Assembly: GCF_006715865.1 (NCBI RefSeq)
Contig: NZ_VFOA01000001.1
Span: 2,046,001-2,110,000 of the forward strand
Source of the DNA: Cellulomonas sp. SLBN-39
Lineage (GTDB): Bacteria > Actinomycetota > Actinomycetes > Actinomycetales > Cellulomonadaceae
Direction of reading: 5' to 3'
DNA length: 64,000 nucleotides
Of this stretch, positions 34,306-43,391 are shown piece by piece; positions within the stretch are counted from its first letter, which is position 1, and each line of letters begins with the position of its first letter. The position numbers and the translations under genes were made by a program. Below the pieces are notes generated by a model. The model did not search any database and was not told the DNA's origin. It saw only the letters and a program-made list of their open reading frames with translations.

Positions 34306-36641
34306 CACAGCGACCACCGGCGGACGGCGTTGGCGCGGTCCACGAGCGCGACCCGGTCGGCTCGGTCCGGCACGAGGGCCGCCTGCTCGCGCAGCGCACC
34401 CTCCAGCGCGGTGCGCAGGTCGCCCTCGGTCGCGGCGGCGCCGTCGAGCGTCACGCCCGGCACCGGCCCGCTCGTGGCGACCACGTCCAGGGCCGTGGTC
34501 AGCACCGCCGTGCGCAGCGCCGCGCGGGCCGCGGGGTCGAGCGGCACAGGGCGGACGGAGTCGAGCGCGGCCGCGAGCGACGGCAGGTCCCGGCGGGCGC
34601 CGGCGAGCACCTGGGCGCGCAGCAGGCGGGCGTCCGGGTACGAGCTGCGGGTCGCGGTCACCAGGTCGAGCGCACCGAGCGCACCGTCGACGTCGTCCGC
34701 CGCCAGCCGCAGCCGGGTCAGCCCGAACGCCGCGGGCGCCGTGTAGTTGGCGTCGGCGTACGCGCACGTCGCGTAGAGCTGCTCGGCCACGAACGGCTCG
34801 CCCGAGGTCTCGCACGCCACCGCCAGCGCCAGCTTCGGCGCCAGCTCACCCGGCACCTGCCCGTACACCGCGTTGAACGACGCCCGCGCCGCCACGGCAT
34901 CGCCCGCCGCGAGCTGCGCCAGCCCCTGCGTCCACACCGCCCGCCACTCCCACGGGTCCTCGGCAAGCACCGCCTCGACGGCCTCGCGCACGACCTCCGG
35001 CCGGCCGGCCTCGACGGCCGTGGTCGCGCGCAGCAGGCGCACCTCGACCGTGTCGGCGGGGGCGTCCGCCAGCGCGGCCAGGCGCTGCACGGGGTCGGCC
35101 ACGTTGACGCCCGAGAGCCAGCCCGCCGCCGGGTCGTCGGGGTCGACCTTGAGGGCCGGCAGCTCGTCCCACGCCAGGGGGCGCTCCACCTGGTCGGTCG
35201 TCGGCGGCTCGAACAGCACCGACGCGGCGCTCGTCAGCGGCGGGTCCCCGGCGCCGCGGTCGGCCGCGACGACCTCACGCAGCACGCCCAGCACCTGCGC
35301 GCGCATCTCGTCGACCGTCGCGAACCGGTCCGACGGGTCGGGCGCGCACGCCTTGGCCAGCAGCCGGTAGAAGGAGTCGTACCGCGCGAACACCGGGGTG
35401 TCCTCGACCGGGGGCAGCGCGGCCACGTACGTCGTGGTGTTGCCGCGGAAGTCCAGCACCAGCGTCGCCAGGGTCCGGCCGATCGTGTAGACGTCGGACG
35501 CGACCGACGGGCCGACCTCCGCGACCTCCGGCGCCTGGTACCCCACCGTGCCGTAGATCGCCGAGTGCTCGTCGTCGATGCGGCGCACCCCGCCGAGGTC
35601 GATGAGCTTGAGCGCGTCGCCCGCCTGGATGATGTTGTCCGGCTTGAAGTCGCAGTACAGCAGGCCCAGGTCGTGCAGGTACCCGAACGCGGGCAGCACC
35701 TCCAGCACGTACGCCAGCGCCTGGTCCACCGGCAGCGGGTCCACCCGCCCGGCGGCCTCGCGCCGGTCCGTCAGCAGCTCCTTGAGGGAGCGGCCGCCGA
35801 CGAACTCCATGACGGTGTACCCGTCGCCGTCGTGCTCGACGAAGTTGTAGATCTCGACGACCAGCGGGTGCTCGACGCGCGCGAGGAACTGCCGCTCCGA
35901 GATCGCCGCCTGCACCGCGTCCGCGTCGCCCGTGTTCAGCAGGCCCTTGAGCACCACCCACCGGCCCGAGACGTTGCGGTCCCGCGCCAGGTAGATCCAG
36001 CCCATGCCGCCGTGGGCGAGGCAGCCGACGACCTCGTACTGCCCGCCCACGAGCGTGCCGGGCGCCAGGCGCGGGTCGAAGTCGAACCGCGCCCCGCACT
36101 GCGCGCAGAAGCCCTGGGTGCGCGCGGGCACGCCCTCGCGCCCGCGCCCCACGGGCTCTCCGCACGCCGCGCAGAACCGCTTGCGCTCGGGCACCTGCGG
36201 GTCGGCCATCACGGCCTGCAGCGGGTCCGCCACGGGGGCCGGCGGCACCGTCGTCAGGCCCGCGCCCAGGCGGGCCCGGCGCAGGCGGGTCGACGACGTG
36301 CCCAGCCGCCGCGTCGCACGCGTGCCCGTCGCCGTGGTGCGGGCCGACCCCAGGGCGGCCGACGCCAGCCGGGTCGAGCTCGTCCGCCCGGTGCGGGTGG
36401 ACCGCTCGGCGTCCGGGTCGCCGGCGGCGCCCGGGGTCGGCACACCCGCGGCGATGCCGGTGCCGAGCATGGACGACGGGGTGCGCGCGGCACCGGTCGC
36501 CGTGCCCGTGGTGGCCGTGCTGGTGGTGCCCGTGCTGGTCGACGCCGCGCCGGCGGGTGCGGGCGAGCCGCACACGTCGCACCAGCCGTCCTCGTACCGG
36601 CCCGTGCACCCGGCCTCGCGGCAGGCGGTCGTGCTGGTCAT
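34302..36641 (-). CDS. pknG: PknG-type Ser/Thr protein kinase (rubredoxin-kinase-TPR)
   Basis: 779 residues, near the mycobacterial length. Zinc-ribbon-like CREAGC...WCDVCG lies at ~7-24 and a Ser/Thr-rich tail at ~33-125 with two GTSSTRL-like segments suited to autophosphorylation. The rubredoxin domain (FCAACG, FCAQCG; ~157-184) precedes the kinase domain (~200-450), with glycine loop AHGGMGWIYL, Lys232 in VVLKG, catalytic YCDFKPDN with Asp331 and metal-site IDLGG. A C-terminal TPR region follows (~530-779). Soluble. In mycobacteria PknG controls glutamate/2-oxoglutarate metabolism downstream of GlnH-GlnX, both encoded here. Overlaps both neighbours by 4 bases. Confidence 0.94.
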   Translation of the reverse strand: MTSTTACREAGCTGRYEDGWCDVCGSPAPAGAASTSTGTTSTATTGTATGAARTPSSMLGTGIAAGVPTPGAAGDPDAERSTRTGRTSSTRLASAALGSARTTATGTRATRRLGTSSTRLRRARLGAGLTTVPPAPVADPLQAVMADPQVPERKRFCAACGEPVGRGREGVPARTQGFCAQCGARFDFDPRLAPGTLVGGQYEVVGCLAHGGMGWIYLARDRNVSGRWVVLKGLLNTGDADAVQAAISERQFLARVEHPLVVEIYNFVEHDGDGYTVMEFVGGRSLKELLTDRREAAGRVDPLPVDQALAYVLEVLPAFGYLHDLGLLYCDFKPDNIIQAGDALKLIDLGGVRRIDDEHSAIYGTVGYQAPEVAEVGPSVASDVYTIGRTLATLVLDFRGNTTTYVAALPPVEDTPVFARYDSFYRLLAKACAPDPSDRFATVDEMRAQVLGVLREVVAADRGAGDPPLTSAASVLFEPPTTDQVERPLAWDELPALKVDPDDPAAGWLSGVNVADPVQRLAALADAPADTVEVRLLRATTAVEAGRPEVVREAVEAVLAEDPWEWRAVWTQGLAQLAAGDAVAARASFNAVYGQVPGELAPKLALAVACETSGEPFVAEQLYATCAYADANYTAPAAFGLTRLRLAADDVDGALGALDLVTATRSSYPDARLLRAQVLAGARRDLPSLAAALDSVRPVPLDPAARAALRTAVLTTALDVVATSGPVPGVTLDGAAATEGDLRTALEGALREQAALVPDRADRVALVDRANAVRRWSLW

Positions 36642-37768
36642 CGGGCTCCTCCTCGTCCGCCCGGCAGCGGCCGGGCGAGGTGCTCGTACTGCTCGACGAG
36701 TGCGCGCGCCAGGTCGACGTCGCAGGGGGTGGTCTCCACGGCCGTGCGCGCCTCGTCGTGCGCGGCGCGGACCGTCGGCGACGCGTCCCGGCCGTTGCCC
36801 GCCGCCAGCGCCACCGCCTGGCCCAGCCGGTAGCGCAGGCGCGCCCGCTCCCGCAGCGGCTCGGAGTACGCCTCCTGGGCGGCGTCCAGCGCGCGCCGGA
36901 CCGCGTCGAGGCGTGCCACGAACGCGTCCAGGCCGGCACGGTCGTCCGGCACCGGGCCCAGCCGCGAGACGTCCGGCACGGCGTTCCGCGGCGGGTGCGC
37001 GACCTCGCGGCGGCACCGGTCGGCGAGCTCGTGCAGCGCGGGCTCGCGGGCCTCCAGCGCCGCGGCCGTCGCCAGCGCGTCGGCCCGCACCCGGGTCAGG
37101 GACCGGCGCTGCGACACCGCGACCATGAGGTCGCGCTCCGCGTGCGCGACCCGCGTCTCCAGCTCCGCGAGCGGACCGGACACGTCGCCGCCGCGCGCCG
37201 CCTGCGCCGACAGCCGCTCCTCGCGCTCGCGCAGCGCCGCCAGCCGGCCCACCGCCTCGCCGTCGCCGGACGCGAGGTCCTCCGCCCGCACCAGCGCCGC
37301 CCGCAGCCCGCGCAGCCGCCCGACCACGTCCGCGGAGTCCGGGTCGAACGCCAGCCGGGTGCGCAGCGCCGCGACCATCGCGTCGCACAGCGTCACCGCC
37401 TCCGGCAGCGACACCGCCGACGACCCCGGGCGGGTGTCGACCCGTCCCCAGACCAGCTGCGACATCCGCTCGCGCTCCACGGCCGTCACCCGGCCGTCGT
37501 CCCACACCTCCAGCAGCTCGTCCGCGCGCGTGCGCACCGACTGCCACACCGTCAGCGCCAGCACCACGTCCGGGGTGTACCGCTCCGCGTCCGTCGCCGC
37601 CTGCGCCGCCGTGTCCAGCGCGTCCAGGCGGGTGCGCCGGTCGTCCAGCCACGCCAGCAGGCCGTCGAGGTACCGCATCAGGTCCGCCGCGGGGGCCGCC
37701 TCGCCCAGACGACCCGGGGCGACGGGCGCGACGACCTCGCTCGCGGCAGCCACGGCCGTGCCGCTCAC
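36638..37768 (-). CDS. uncharacterised helical (coiled-coil) protein of the pknG operon
   Basis: 376 residues, almost entirely alpha-helical and charged, with heptad-like stretches (LAALREREERLSAQAARGG; LAELETRVAHAERDLMVAVSQ). No signal peptide and no membrane segment. I recognise no family. GTG at 37768 overlaps the glnH stop, and its own stop overlaps pknG, so it is made stoichiometrically with both. Lying between the sensor and kinase genes, it could be a scaffold or adaptor linking GlnX to PknG. That is inference only. The conserved end YEHLARPLPG may be a short motif. Confidence 0.75.
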   Translation of the reverse strand: MSGTAVAAASEVVAPVAPGRLGEAAPAADLMRYLDGLLAWLDDRRTRLDALDTAAQAATDAERYTPDVVLALTVWQSVRTRADELLEVWDDGRVTAVERERMSQLVWGRVDTRPGSSAVSLPEAVTLCDAMVAALRTRLAFDPDSADVVGRLRGLRAALVRAEDLASGDGEAVGRLAALREREERLSAQAARGGDVSGPLAELETRVAHAERDLMVAVSQRRSLTRVRADALATAAALEAREPALHELADRCRREVAHPPRNAVPDVSRLGPVPDDRAGLDAFVARLDAVRRALDAAQEAYSEPLRERARLRYRLGQAVALAAGNGRDASPTVRAAHDEARTAVETTPCDVDLARALVEQYEHLARPLPGGRGGAR

Positions 37769-38712
37769 GAGCGCCCGTACACGGACGCCGGCGGCGCCGG
37801 TGCCGGGCCGAGCGCGTCGCCGAGCCACCGGTCGTACGTCCGCTCCCACGTGCCGTCGGCCTTCGCCGCGTCCAGCACCGCGTTGACGTACCGCACCAGG
37901 TCCACCTGGTCGGCCGCGACGCCCAGGCCGTACGGCTCGGCGCTGAACGCCTCGCCGACCACCCGCGCGTACGGGTCCTGCGCCACGAACCCGGCCAGCA
38001 CCGTGTCGTCACCCGTGATCGCGTCGACCCGGCCCTGCTGGAACAGCGCCAGGCACGCCGAGTGCGTCGGCGCCCCCACGGCCTCGACGTCGTACGCCTC
38101 CAGGCGGTCCAGCGTCGTCGTGCCCTCCGGCGCGCACACCCGCTGCCCGTCGAGGTCCTCGATGCCCGTCGCCTCGGACTCGGTGCTCACCAGCACCTTC
38201 TGCCCGGCCGTGAGGTACTCGGCCGAGAACGCCACGTCCTGCCACCGCTCGCACGTGATGCTGAACGCGCGCGCCACCAGGTCCACCTCGTGCGCCTCCA
38301 GCAGCGGGATCCGGTCCGCGGCCGTGATGACACGGAACGTCACCGCGTCGGCGTCGCCCAGCAGCTCGTGCGCCACCAGGCGCGCGACGTCGATGTCGAA
38401 GCCCTCGATCTGCCCCGTGAACGGGTTGCGGGCACCCATCTGCAAGGTGTCCGCCGAGACGCCCACCACCAGGGTGCCCCGCTCGCGGATCTCGGCCATC
38501 GTGCTGCCGGCGCCGACGTCCGTGCCGGACGTCGGCGCGTACGACGTCGTGGCGTCCTCGCACTCCTCCGCCGCGAGCACCGGACCGGCCTGGGGTGCCT
38601 CGGCCGCCGCGGGCGCTGCCGCCGGGGCCGCGGACGGGCCGGCCGCGCAGCCGGTGAGCACCAGTCCCACCAGCAGGGCCGCCGCGACCGTGCGTGTCGT
38701 GCGTGCGCTCAC
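37765..38712 (-). CDS. glnH: GlnH-type amino-acid-binding lipoprotein
   Basis: 315 residues. A lipoprotein signal with lipobox LTGC (Cys22) is followed by an Ala/Pro linker and a family 3 solute-binding domain: RGTLVVGVSADTLQMGARNP, GFDIDVARLVAHELLG, then DRIPLLEAHEVDLVARAFSITCERW and DLDGQRVCAPEGTTT. In mycobacteria the pknG-linked GlnH binds aspartate/glutamate and signals through GlnX rather than feeding a transporter. No amino-acid ABC permease or ATPase is adjacent here, which supports a sensory role. GTG at 38712 overlaps the glnX stop. Confidence 0.91.
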   Translation of the reverse strand: MSARTTRTVAAALLVGLVLTGCAAGPSAAPAAAPAAAEAPQAGPVLAAEECEDATTSYAPTSGTDVGAGSTMAEIRERGTLVVGVSADTLQMGARNPFTGQIEGFDIDVARLVAHELLGDADAVTFRVITAADRIPLLEAHEVDLVARAFSITCERWQDVAFSAEYLTAGQKVLVSTESEATGIEDLDGQRVCAPEGTTTLDRLEAYDVEAVGAPTHSACLALFQQGRVDAITGDDTVLAGFVAQDPYARVVGEAFSAEPYGLGVAADQVDLVRYVNAVLDAAKADGTWERTYDRWLGDALGPAPAPPASVYGRS

Positions 38713-39983
38713 CGGTACTCCTCCCGTCGGGCCCGCAGGCCGGTCCACGCCAGCACGGCACCGACCACGCCGAGCCCCGCCGCGAGCCACCCGACGGCCA
38801 GCCCGCCGGGGCGCAGCCCGTCCGCGACCTGGGTGCCCCCGGCCGCCACGGCGTCGGACAGCGCCGCCGACAGCTCGTCGAACAGGGCCGGCGGTGCCTG
38901 CGGCTCCTCGCTCGTCACCAGGGCGACGGCCCCGTCCCAGTCGCCCGCGTCGTCCAGCACCCGCACCTCGCTGTGCCCGGCGAGCCACGCGTCGAGCAGC
39001 GCGGGCGTCGTCGGGTCCAGCCGCACGCCGTCGGTCTCGAGCGCCGTCCGGGCCTGCGCGACGCTGCCCTGGAAGGACTCCTCGTACTCCGCGCCCGAGC
39101 CGCGGCGGATCAGCGTGAACGCCTCGCGCGAGCGGGCGTCGTTGACCAGGGCGAACGCCTGCGACGTCGCGACCGTCGCGGCGTACTCGTCGTCGTGCAC
39201 GCTGCTCGCGCGCGCCGCCGCGGACCCGGTGGCCGCACCGGCCGCGACGCCCGCGACCAGCACGGCCAGCGTCGCGCCCAGCAGCCCGAGGTTGACCCGG
39301 CGCCGGGTGCGCCGCGCCACCCACACCTGCACCGCCAGCAGCACGACCAGCGCGAGCACCGTGACGGCCACCACCAGCGGTGCGGCGGTGCGCACGGCGG
39401 CGAGCTCGGCGTCGACCCGGTCCTGCTCGGCGGCCACCAGCACGTCGAGCGTCGGCACGACGTCCTCGCGCAGCACCGTCGACGCCTGCTCCAGGTACGC
39501 CGACGCGACCGGGAAGCCCTGCCGGTTGTTGGCGCGGGCCTGCTCGACCAGCCCGGTGTACGTGGTCAGGTCCGCGGTCACGGACGCGAGCTCCTCGGCC
39601 CCGTCCGGCCCGCTGGCCGCCAGCCGCGCCAGCGCCTGCGCCCCGGCGTCGACCGACGCGTCGTACCGGGCCCGCAGGTCCTGCGGCTCGAGCCCGCCGA
39701 CGAGGAACGCGGTCGTGGCGGCGGCGTCGGCCGCGACGAGCTGGTTGCGGGCGTCCTGCAGCCCGACGAGCTGCGCCGCGGAGTCGCGCGCCTCGTCGAG
39801 GGCCGCGACCTGGCTGGTGACGGTGGTCAGCGCGAGCAGACCCGTCAGCGCGGCGACGACCGCCGCGGTCGCGCCCCACACCCGCAGGCCCCCCGGCGTG
39901 GACCGCCACCCGCTCGTCGGGTGCCCCGCCGGGGCGCCGCCGGGCGCGGCGGGCGGGGACGTGGTGGCCACGGTCGTGCTCAC
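38709..39983 (-). CDS. glnX: GlnX-type membrane sensor
   Basis: 424 residues with four predicted TM helices (~35-55, 201-223, 231-253, 394-416) and two large helical extracytoplasmic domains (~56-200 and ~254-393). These resemble the four-helix sensor domains of chemoreceptors and histidine kinases (repeated LDEARD, LVNDARSREAFTL). No catalytic domain. This matches the mycobacterial GlnX layout, where GlnX relays the GlnH signal to PknG. The cytoplasmic parts are only a ~34-residue N-terminus, a short basic loop (RRTRRRVN) and an 8-residue tail. Coupled to glnH and the AAA+ gene by 4-base overlaps. Confidence 0.87.
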   Translation of the reverse strand: MSTTVATTSPPAAPGGAPAGHPTSGWRSTPGGLRVWGATAAVVAALTGLLALTTVTSQVAALDEARDSAAQLVGLQDARNQLVAADAAATTAFLVGGLEPQDLRARYDASVDAGAQALARLAASGPDGAEELASVTADLTTYTGLVEQARANNRQGFPVASAYLEQASTVLREDVVPTLDVLVAAEQDRVDAELAAVRTAAPLVVAVTVLALVVLLAVQVWVARRTRRRVNLGLLGATLAVLVAGVAAGAATGSAAARASSVHDDEYAATVATSQAFALVNDARSREAFTLIRRGSGAEYEESFQGSVAQARTALETDGVRLDPTTPALLDAWLAGHSEVRVLDDAGDWDGAVALVTSEEPQAPPALFDELSAALSDAVAAGGTQVADGLRPGGLAVGWLAAGLGVVGAVLAWTGLRARREEYR

Positions 39984-41317
39984 GCGGGCTCCTCGGTCGG
40001 CGGGACGGGCAGGTCGGGCGCGACGTCGGCGACGTCGGTCGCGAGGTCCTCGGGCAGCAGCGTGCGCAGCTGCTCCACGGTCGGCGCCTCGACGTCGCGC
40101 AGGCGCCACGCGTGCCGCAGCACCGCGCGGTCCAGCAGGTTCCGCGCGAAGCGGCCGTTGCCGAACCCCTCGTGCCGGGGCTGCGCGGCGGCGATCTGCT
40201 CGACCAGGTCCAGCGCCGCGTCGGACGGCTCGAAGTCCGCACGCCGCGCGGCCAGGGCGAAGATCTCGCGCAGCTGCGCGTCGGTGTAGTCGTCGAACGT
40301 CACCGTCGTCGCGAACCGGCTCTGCAGGCCGGGGTTGGTCAGCAGGAACCGGGCCATCGGCACCGGGTAGCCGGCGACCACCACCACGAGGTCGTCGCGG
40401 TGGTCCTCCATGTCCTTGACCAGCGTGTTCACGGCCTCCGTGCCGTACTGGTCGTCGGCCAGCGCGTACGCCTCGTCGATGAACAGCACCCCGCCGAGCG
40501 CGCGCTGCACCACCTCCGTCGTGCGGGTCGCCGTCTGCCCCAGGTAGCCCGCCACCAGCTCGGACCGGTCGACCTCCACCAGGTGCCCGCTGCTCAGCAG
40601 CCCGAGGGCGCGGTACAGCCCGGCGACCAGGCGCGCGACCGTCGTCTTGCCCGTGCCGGGGTTGCCGACGAACACCAGGTGACGCGTCAGCGACGGCCGG
40701 GTCAGGCCCGCGTCGGTGCGCAGCCGCTCGACGCGCAGCACCTGCGCCTGCTGGCGGATCTCCTTCTTCACCGCGTCGAGGCCGACGAGCGCGTCGAGCT
40801 CGGCCAGCAGCTCGTCGTACGTCTTCTCCGGCGGCGCGGGCTCCGCCACGCGTGCCGCAGGTGCGGGTGCGGCGGGCGCGCCGACCGGGCGCGCGGCACG
40901 CGACGGCCCGGCAGCGCCCGTGCCCCCGGGGGCGGCCGCGCGCTGCACCGCCGCCGTCACCGACGCCGTGGCGACCACCTGCAGGTCGGGCGTCCCCAGG
41001 TCGCACGCGGCCGAGACGAGCACGGCCAGCGCGTCGGCGTACGCGGGTGCGTGCGGCGAGGCGTCCGCGACGAGCGCGCCCAGCAGGTCGGTGGGCGCGT
41101 GCCGCCACCGCCGCGCCGAGCCCGCCGCGGCGAAGAACCCCGTGAGGTCGTCGTCGCGCCGGCCCACCGCCGCGGCCCACGCGACCGCGGCACCCGGGGC
41201 CGACTCCGCGACCGCCGCGGCCAGCCGCTCGCCCTCGTCCCGCACCGCGTCCGGCGCCAGGCCCGCGGCGGTCCCGGCGGCGACCAGCGCGTCGAGCGAC
41301 GCGGCGAGCGTGCTCAC
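39980..41317 (-). CDS. CbxX/CfqX-type AAA+ ATPase
   Basis: 445 residues. An N-terminal helical region (~1-150) and a Pro/Ala linker precede an AAA+ domain (~165-440). The domain has Walker A GNPGTGKTT, Walker B GVLFIDEAYAL, sensor/arginine segments NPGLQSRFATTVTFDDY, and DALVGLDAVKKEIRQQ at its start. The module resembles CbbX and EccA-type ATPases, which remodel protein complexes. GTG at 41317 overlaps the upstream gene by 4 bases. Here it may remodel TelA- or GlnX-containing assemblies; partner unknown. Confidence 0.9.
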   Translation of the reverse strand: MSTLAASLDALVAAGTAAGLAPDAVRDEGERLAAAVAESAPGAAVAWAAAVGRRDDDLTGFFAAAGSARRWRHAPTDLLGALVADASPHAPAYADALAVLVSAACDLGTPDLQVVATASVTAAVQRAAAPGGTGAAGPSRAARPVGAPAAPAPAARVAEPAPPEKTYDELLAELDALVGLDAVKKEIRQQAQVLRVERLRTDAGLTRPSLTRHLVFVGNPGTGKTTVARLVAGLYRALGLLSSGHLVEVDRSELVAGYLGQTATRTTEVVQRALGGVLFIDEAYALADDQYGTEAVNTLVKDMEDHRDDLVVVVAGYPVPMARFLLTNPGLQSRFATTVTFDDYTDAQLREIFALAARRADFEPSDAALDLVEQIAAAQPRHEGFGNGRFARNLLDRAVLRHAWRLRDVEAPTVEQLRTLLPEDLATDVADVAPDLPVPPTEEPA

Positions 41318-41823
41318 GGCGCACCCGGCCCGGGCTGGTCCAGCGACGACTGCCCGAACGTGTCCGCCAGGAACTGCCCGTGCGCGACCAGCGCCTGCGC
41401 GTCCGCCCGGTACACCGCGTCGCTGATCTTCTCCAGCGTGACCGCCAGCAGGTCGAGCTGGTCGCACAGCAGCATCAGCGACGTCTTCCCGCGCGAGACC
41501 ACCCGCCGGTCGGCGAAGTCCCGCGGCAGGCGCAGGTACCCCTCGACCGCCTCGGGCAGGTAGCTCGTGGCCGTCGCGACCACCGTGTACGCCTGCCGGT
41601 CGCCGACCCCGAACCGGTCCAGGCGCGGCACCATGTCCTCGACCGTGCCGGTGATGCGGTGCACCCGCGCCGTCACCGCCGCGGGCACCCGGCCCTCGAT
41701 GCGGGCCTCGACGTCGCGGACCGCATCGGCGATCTGCTCGGCCGTCGGCGGCGGGTCCTCCACCACCACCGGCGCGCGCGAGCGCCCGAGCAGGCGCGCG
41801 ACGAGGTCGCCCAGCGCGCTCAC
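41314..41823 (-). CDS. XpaC-like protein (tentative)
   Basis: 169-residue helical protein without a signal peptide. The segment VVATATSYLPEAVEGYLRLP resembles the YYLP...Y signature of the XpaC (5-bromo-4-chloroindolyl phosphate hydrolysis) family. That family commonly accompanies TelA genes in Gram-positive bacteria. The short basic segment LGDLVARLLGRSRAP begins the protein. Located 43 bases after telA and overlapping the AAA+ gene by 4 bases. Family assignment rests on one motif plus context, so moderate confidence; biochemical role unknown. Confidence 0.6.
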   Translation of the reverse strand: MSALGDLVARLLGRSRAPVVVEDPPPTAEQIADAVRDVEARIEGRVPAAVTARVHRITGTVEDMVPRLDRFGVGDRQAYTVVATATSYLPEAVEGYLRLPRDFADRRVVSRGKTSLMLLCDQLDLLAVTLEKISDAVYRADAQALVAHGQFLADTFGQSSLDQPGPGAP

Positions 41824-41866
41824 CTGACGCTCACCGCCTGCTCACGCCCGTCGTCCCGCCGGCGGC

Positions 41867-43084
41867 TCAGCGCAGGCCCAGGTCGAGCGACCCGCTCGCG
41901 GCGCCGGTCTGGTCCCCGCGCGAGACGCGGTCCAGGTACTGCTTGGCCTTCGCCGTCTCCGTCTCCAGCACCCCGACGGTCTGCGCCATCGAGTCCAGGG
42001 CCTGCACCTTGAACGTGTCGATCGAGTCCATCGCGGCGAACACGTCGGCGAACGACTGCTGCAGCTGCGGCAGCCCGACGGTCGCGCTCGCGGCCTGCTG
42101 CTGGATCGTCGCCGACTGCTCGCGCAGCAGCTTCGCCGTCGACGCGATCATGTTCGACGTCGTGGTGTTCAGCGCCGTGATCTGGTCGAGCACGAGCTTC
42201 TGGTTGTTCAGCGCCTGGGCCACGAGCACGGCGGTGCGCAGCGCGGAGACCGTGGTCGTCGTCGCCCGGTCCACGCCCTTGATGAGCTCGAGGTTGTTCT
42301 TGATGATGATGTCGATCGCCAGGTACCCCTGGATCGACACCGCGAGCTGCGTGAGCAGGTCCTGGTGCTTCTGCCGCACGTAGAACAGCACGTCCTCGCG
42401 CAGCGCCCGCGCGCGCTCGGGGTCCGCCACCTCGGCCTGCGCGACCGCCGCCGAGATCTGCGTGTCCAGCGCCGAGGCCACGTAGATGTACTGGTTGAGC
42501 CGCCCCATGGTGTCCCACAGGTTCTGCTTCTCCAGGTTCAGCGCCGCGTTGTCCTTGCGCAGCTCGTCCTGCCCCCGGTAGAGCGCGTTGACGATCGCGT
42601 CGATCTGCTTCTGCGAGCTCTCGTAGCGGCGGAAGTAGTCGGTCAGGGAGTCCCCGAACGGCAGGATGCCGAGCAGCTTGCGGCCCACCGTGCGCTCGGA
42701 CGGGTCGAGGTCCTCCACGGTGCGGCGCAGGTCCAGCAGCGACTTGCTCACCTGCGACGTGCCGGACACCCCGCCCTCGCGCAGCGCCCGCACCGGCAGC
42801 TGCAGCAGCCGGTTCGACGTGTCGGCCGCGGCCCGCACGTCGGAGTCGCCCATCATCCGCACGTCGTCGCCCTTGGCCGCGAACTCCGGCGACCCCGCCT
42901 GCGCCTGCTCCAGGCTCGCCACGTACGCCGCGACCTTGGCGTCCAGGCCCGGCAGCGCGGCCGGGTCGACGCGCGGTGCCATCGCCGGTGCGTCGTGCGT
43001 GGCCACCGGCGCGACGGGCGCGGGTGCCTCCAGCGCGAACGCGGCGCTGGGCGCCGGCGGCTGCAGGGGCGTGGGCTCGGTCAT
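41867..43084 (-). CDS. TelA-family (toxic anion resistance) protein
   Basis: 405 residues, strongly alpha-helical, no TM segment. Typical TelA elements: the N-terminal segment LLQLPVRALREG, GRKLLGILPFGDSLTDYFRRY near residue 150, YESSQKQIDAIVNALYRGQD, and IKNNLELIKGVDRATTTTVSALRTAV near 275. TelA proteins are linked to tellurite and envelope-stress resistance and occur in stress phosphosignalling neighbourhoods. First gene of the eleven-gene operon; upstream are promoters shared with divergent clpC. Confidence 0.92.
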   Translation of the reverse strand: MTEPTPLQPPAPSAAFALEAPAPVAPVATHDAPAMAPRVDPAALPGLDAKVAAYVASLEQAQAGSPEFAAKGDDVRMMGDSDVRAAADTSNRLLQLPVRALREGGVSGTSQVSKSLLDLRRTVEDLDPSERTVGRKLLGILPFGDSLTDYFRRYESSQKQIDAIVNALYRGQDELRKDNAALNLEKQNLWDTMGRLNQYIYVASALDTQISAAVAQAEVADPERARALREDVLFYVRQKHQDLLTQLAVSIQGYLAIDIIIKNNLELIKGVDRATTTTVSALRTAVLVAQALNNQKLVLDQITALNTTTSNMIASTAKLLREQSATIQQQAASATVGLPQLQQSFADVFAAMDSIDTFKVQALDSMAQTVGVLETETAKAKQYLDRVSRGDQTGAASGSLDLGLR

Positions 43085-43391
43085 CGACGGTCCTCCCGGG
43101 AGCGCTCGCGGCGCGCGTGCCGTCGGACGCCGACGGCCCTGGTCACGCTACCGGAACGCCCGGTCGCGAAGGTCGCAACGCCCGGCCGCCGGCGCCGGTT
43201 CCACCCGGTCGTGCGGGCGGGTGCCCGCCGCGGCCGCCGCGCCGCGGCCCTCCGGCTCTCCGCCCGCGGCGAACACGCGCCTGTGCGGGGGTGGGCCGCC
43301 GTTAGCATCGAAGCCACGCCGCCCTGTCGGCACCGCAGCGACCTCCTGACGTGCGGTGCGAACCGGGGCTCGTCGCTCGTGAGGAGTGCAC
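43085..43391. promoter_or_regulatory. divergent promoter region between the telA-pknG operon and clpC
   Basis: The 307 bases hold no gene. TAGCAT at 43303-43308 (plus) is a candidate clpC -10 element. The minus-strand TAGCGT (43145-43150) is a candidate -10 for the telA operon, 61 bases before its ATG. Neither has a convincing -35. I saw no clear ClgR palindrome. Confidence 0.38.

Noticed and set aside
37765..39983. GlnH as part of a glutamine ABC transporter
   Set aside because: No amino-acid ABC permease or ATPase gene is present; the neighbour is a four-helix sensor (GlnX) and the kinase PknG, which fits signalling.
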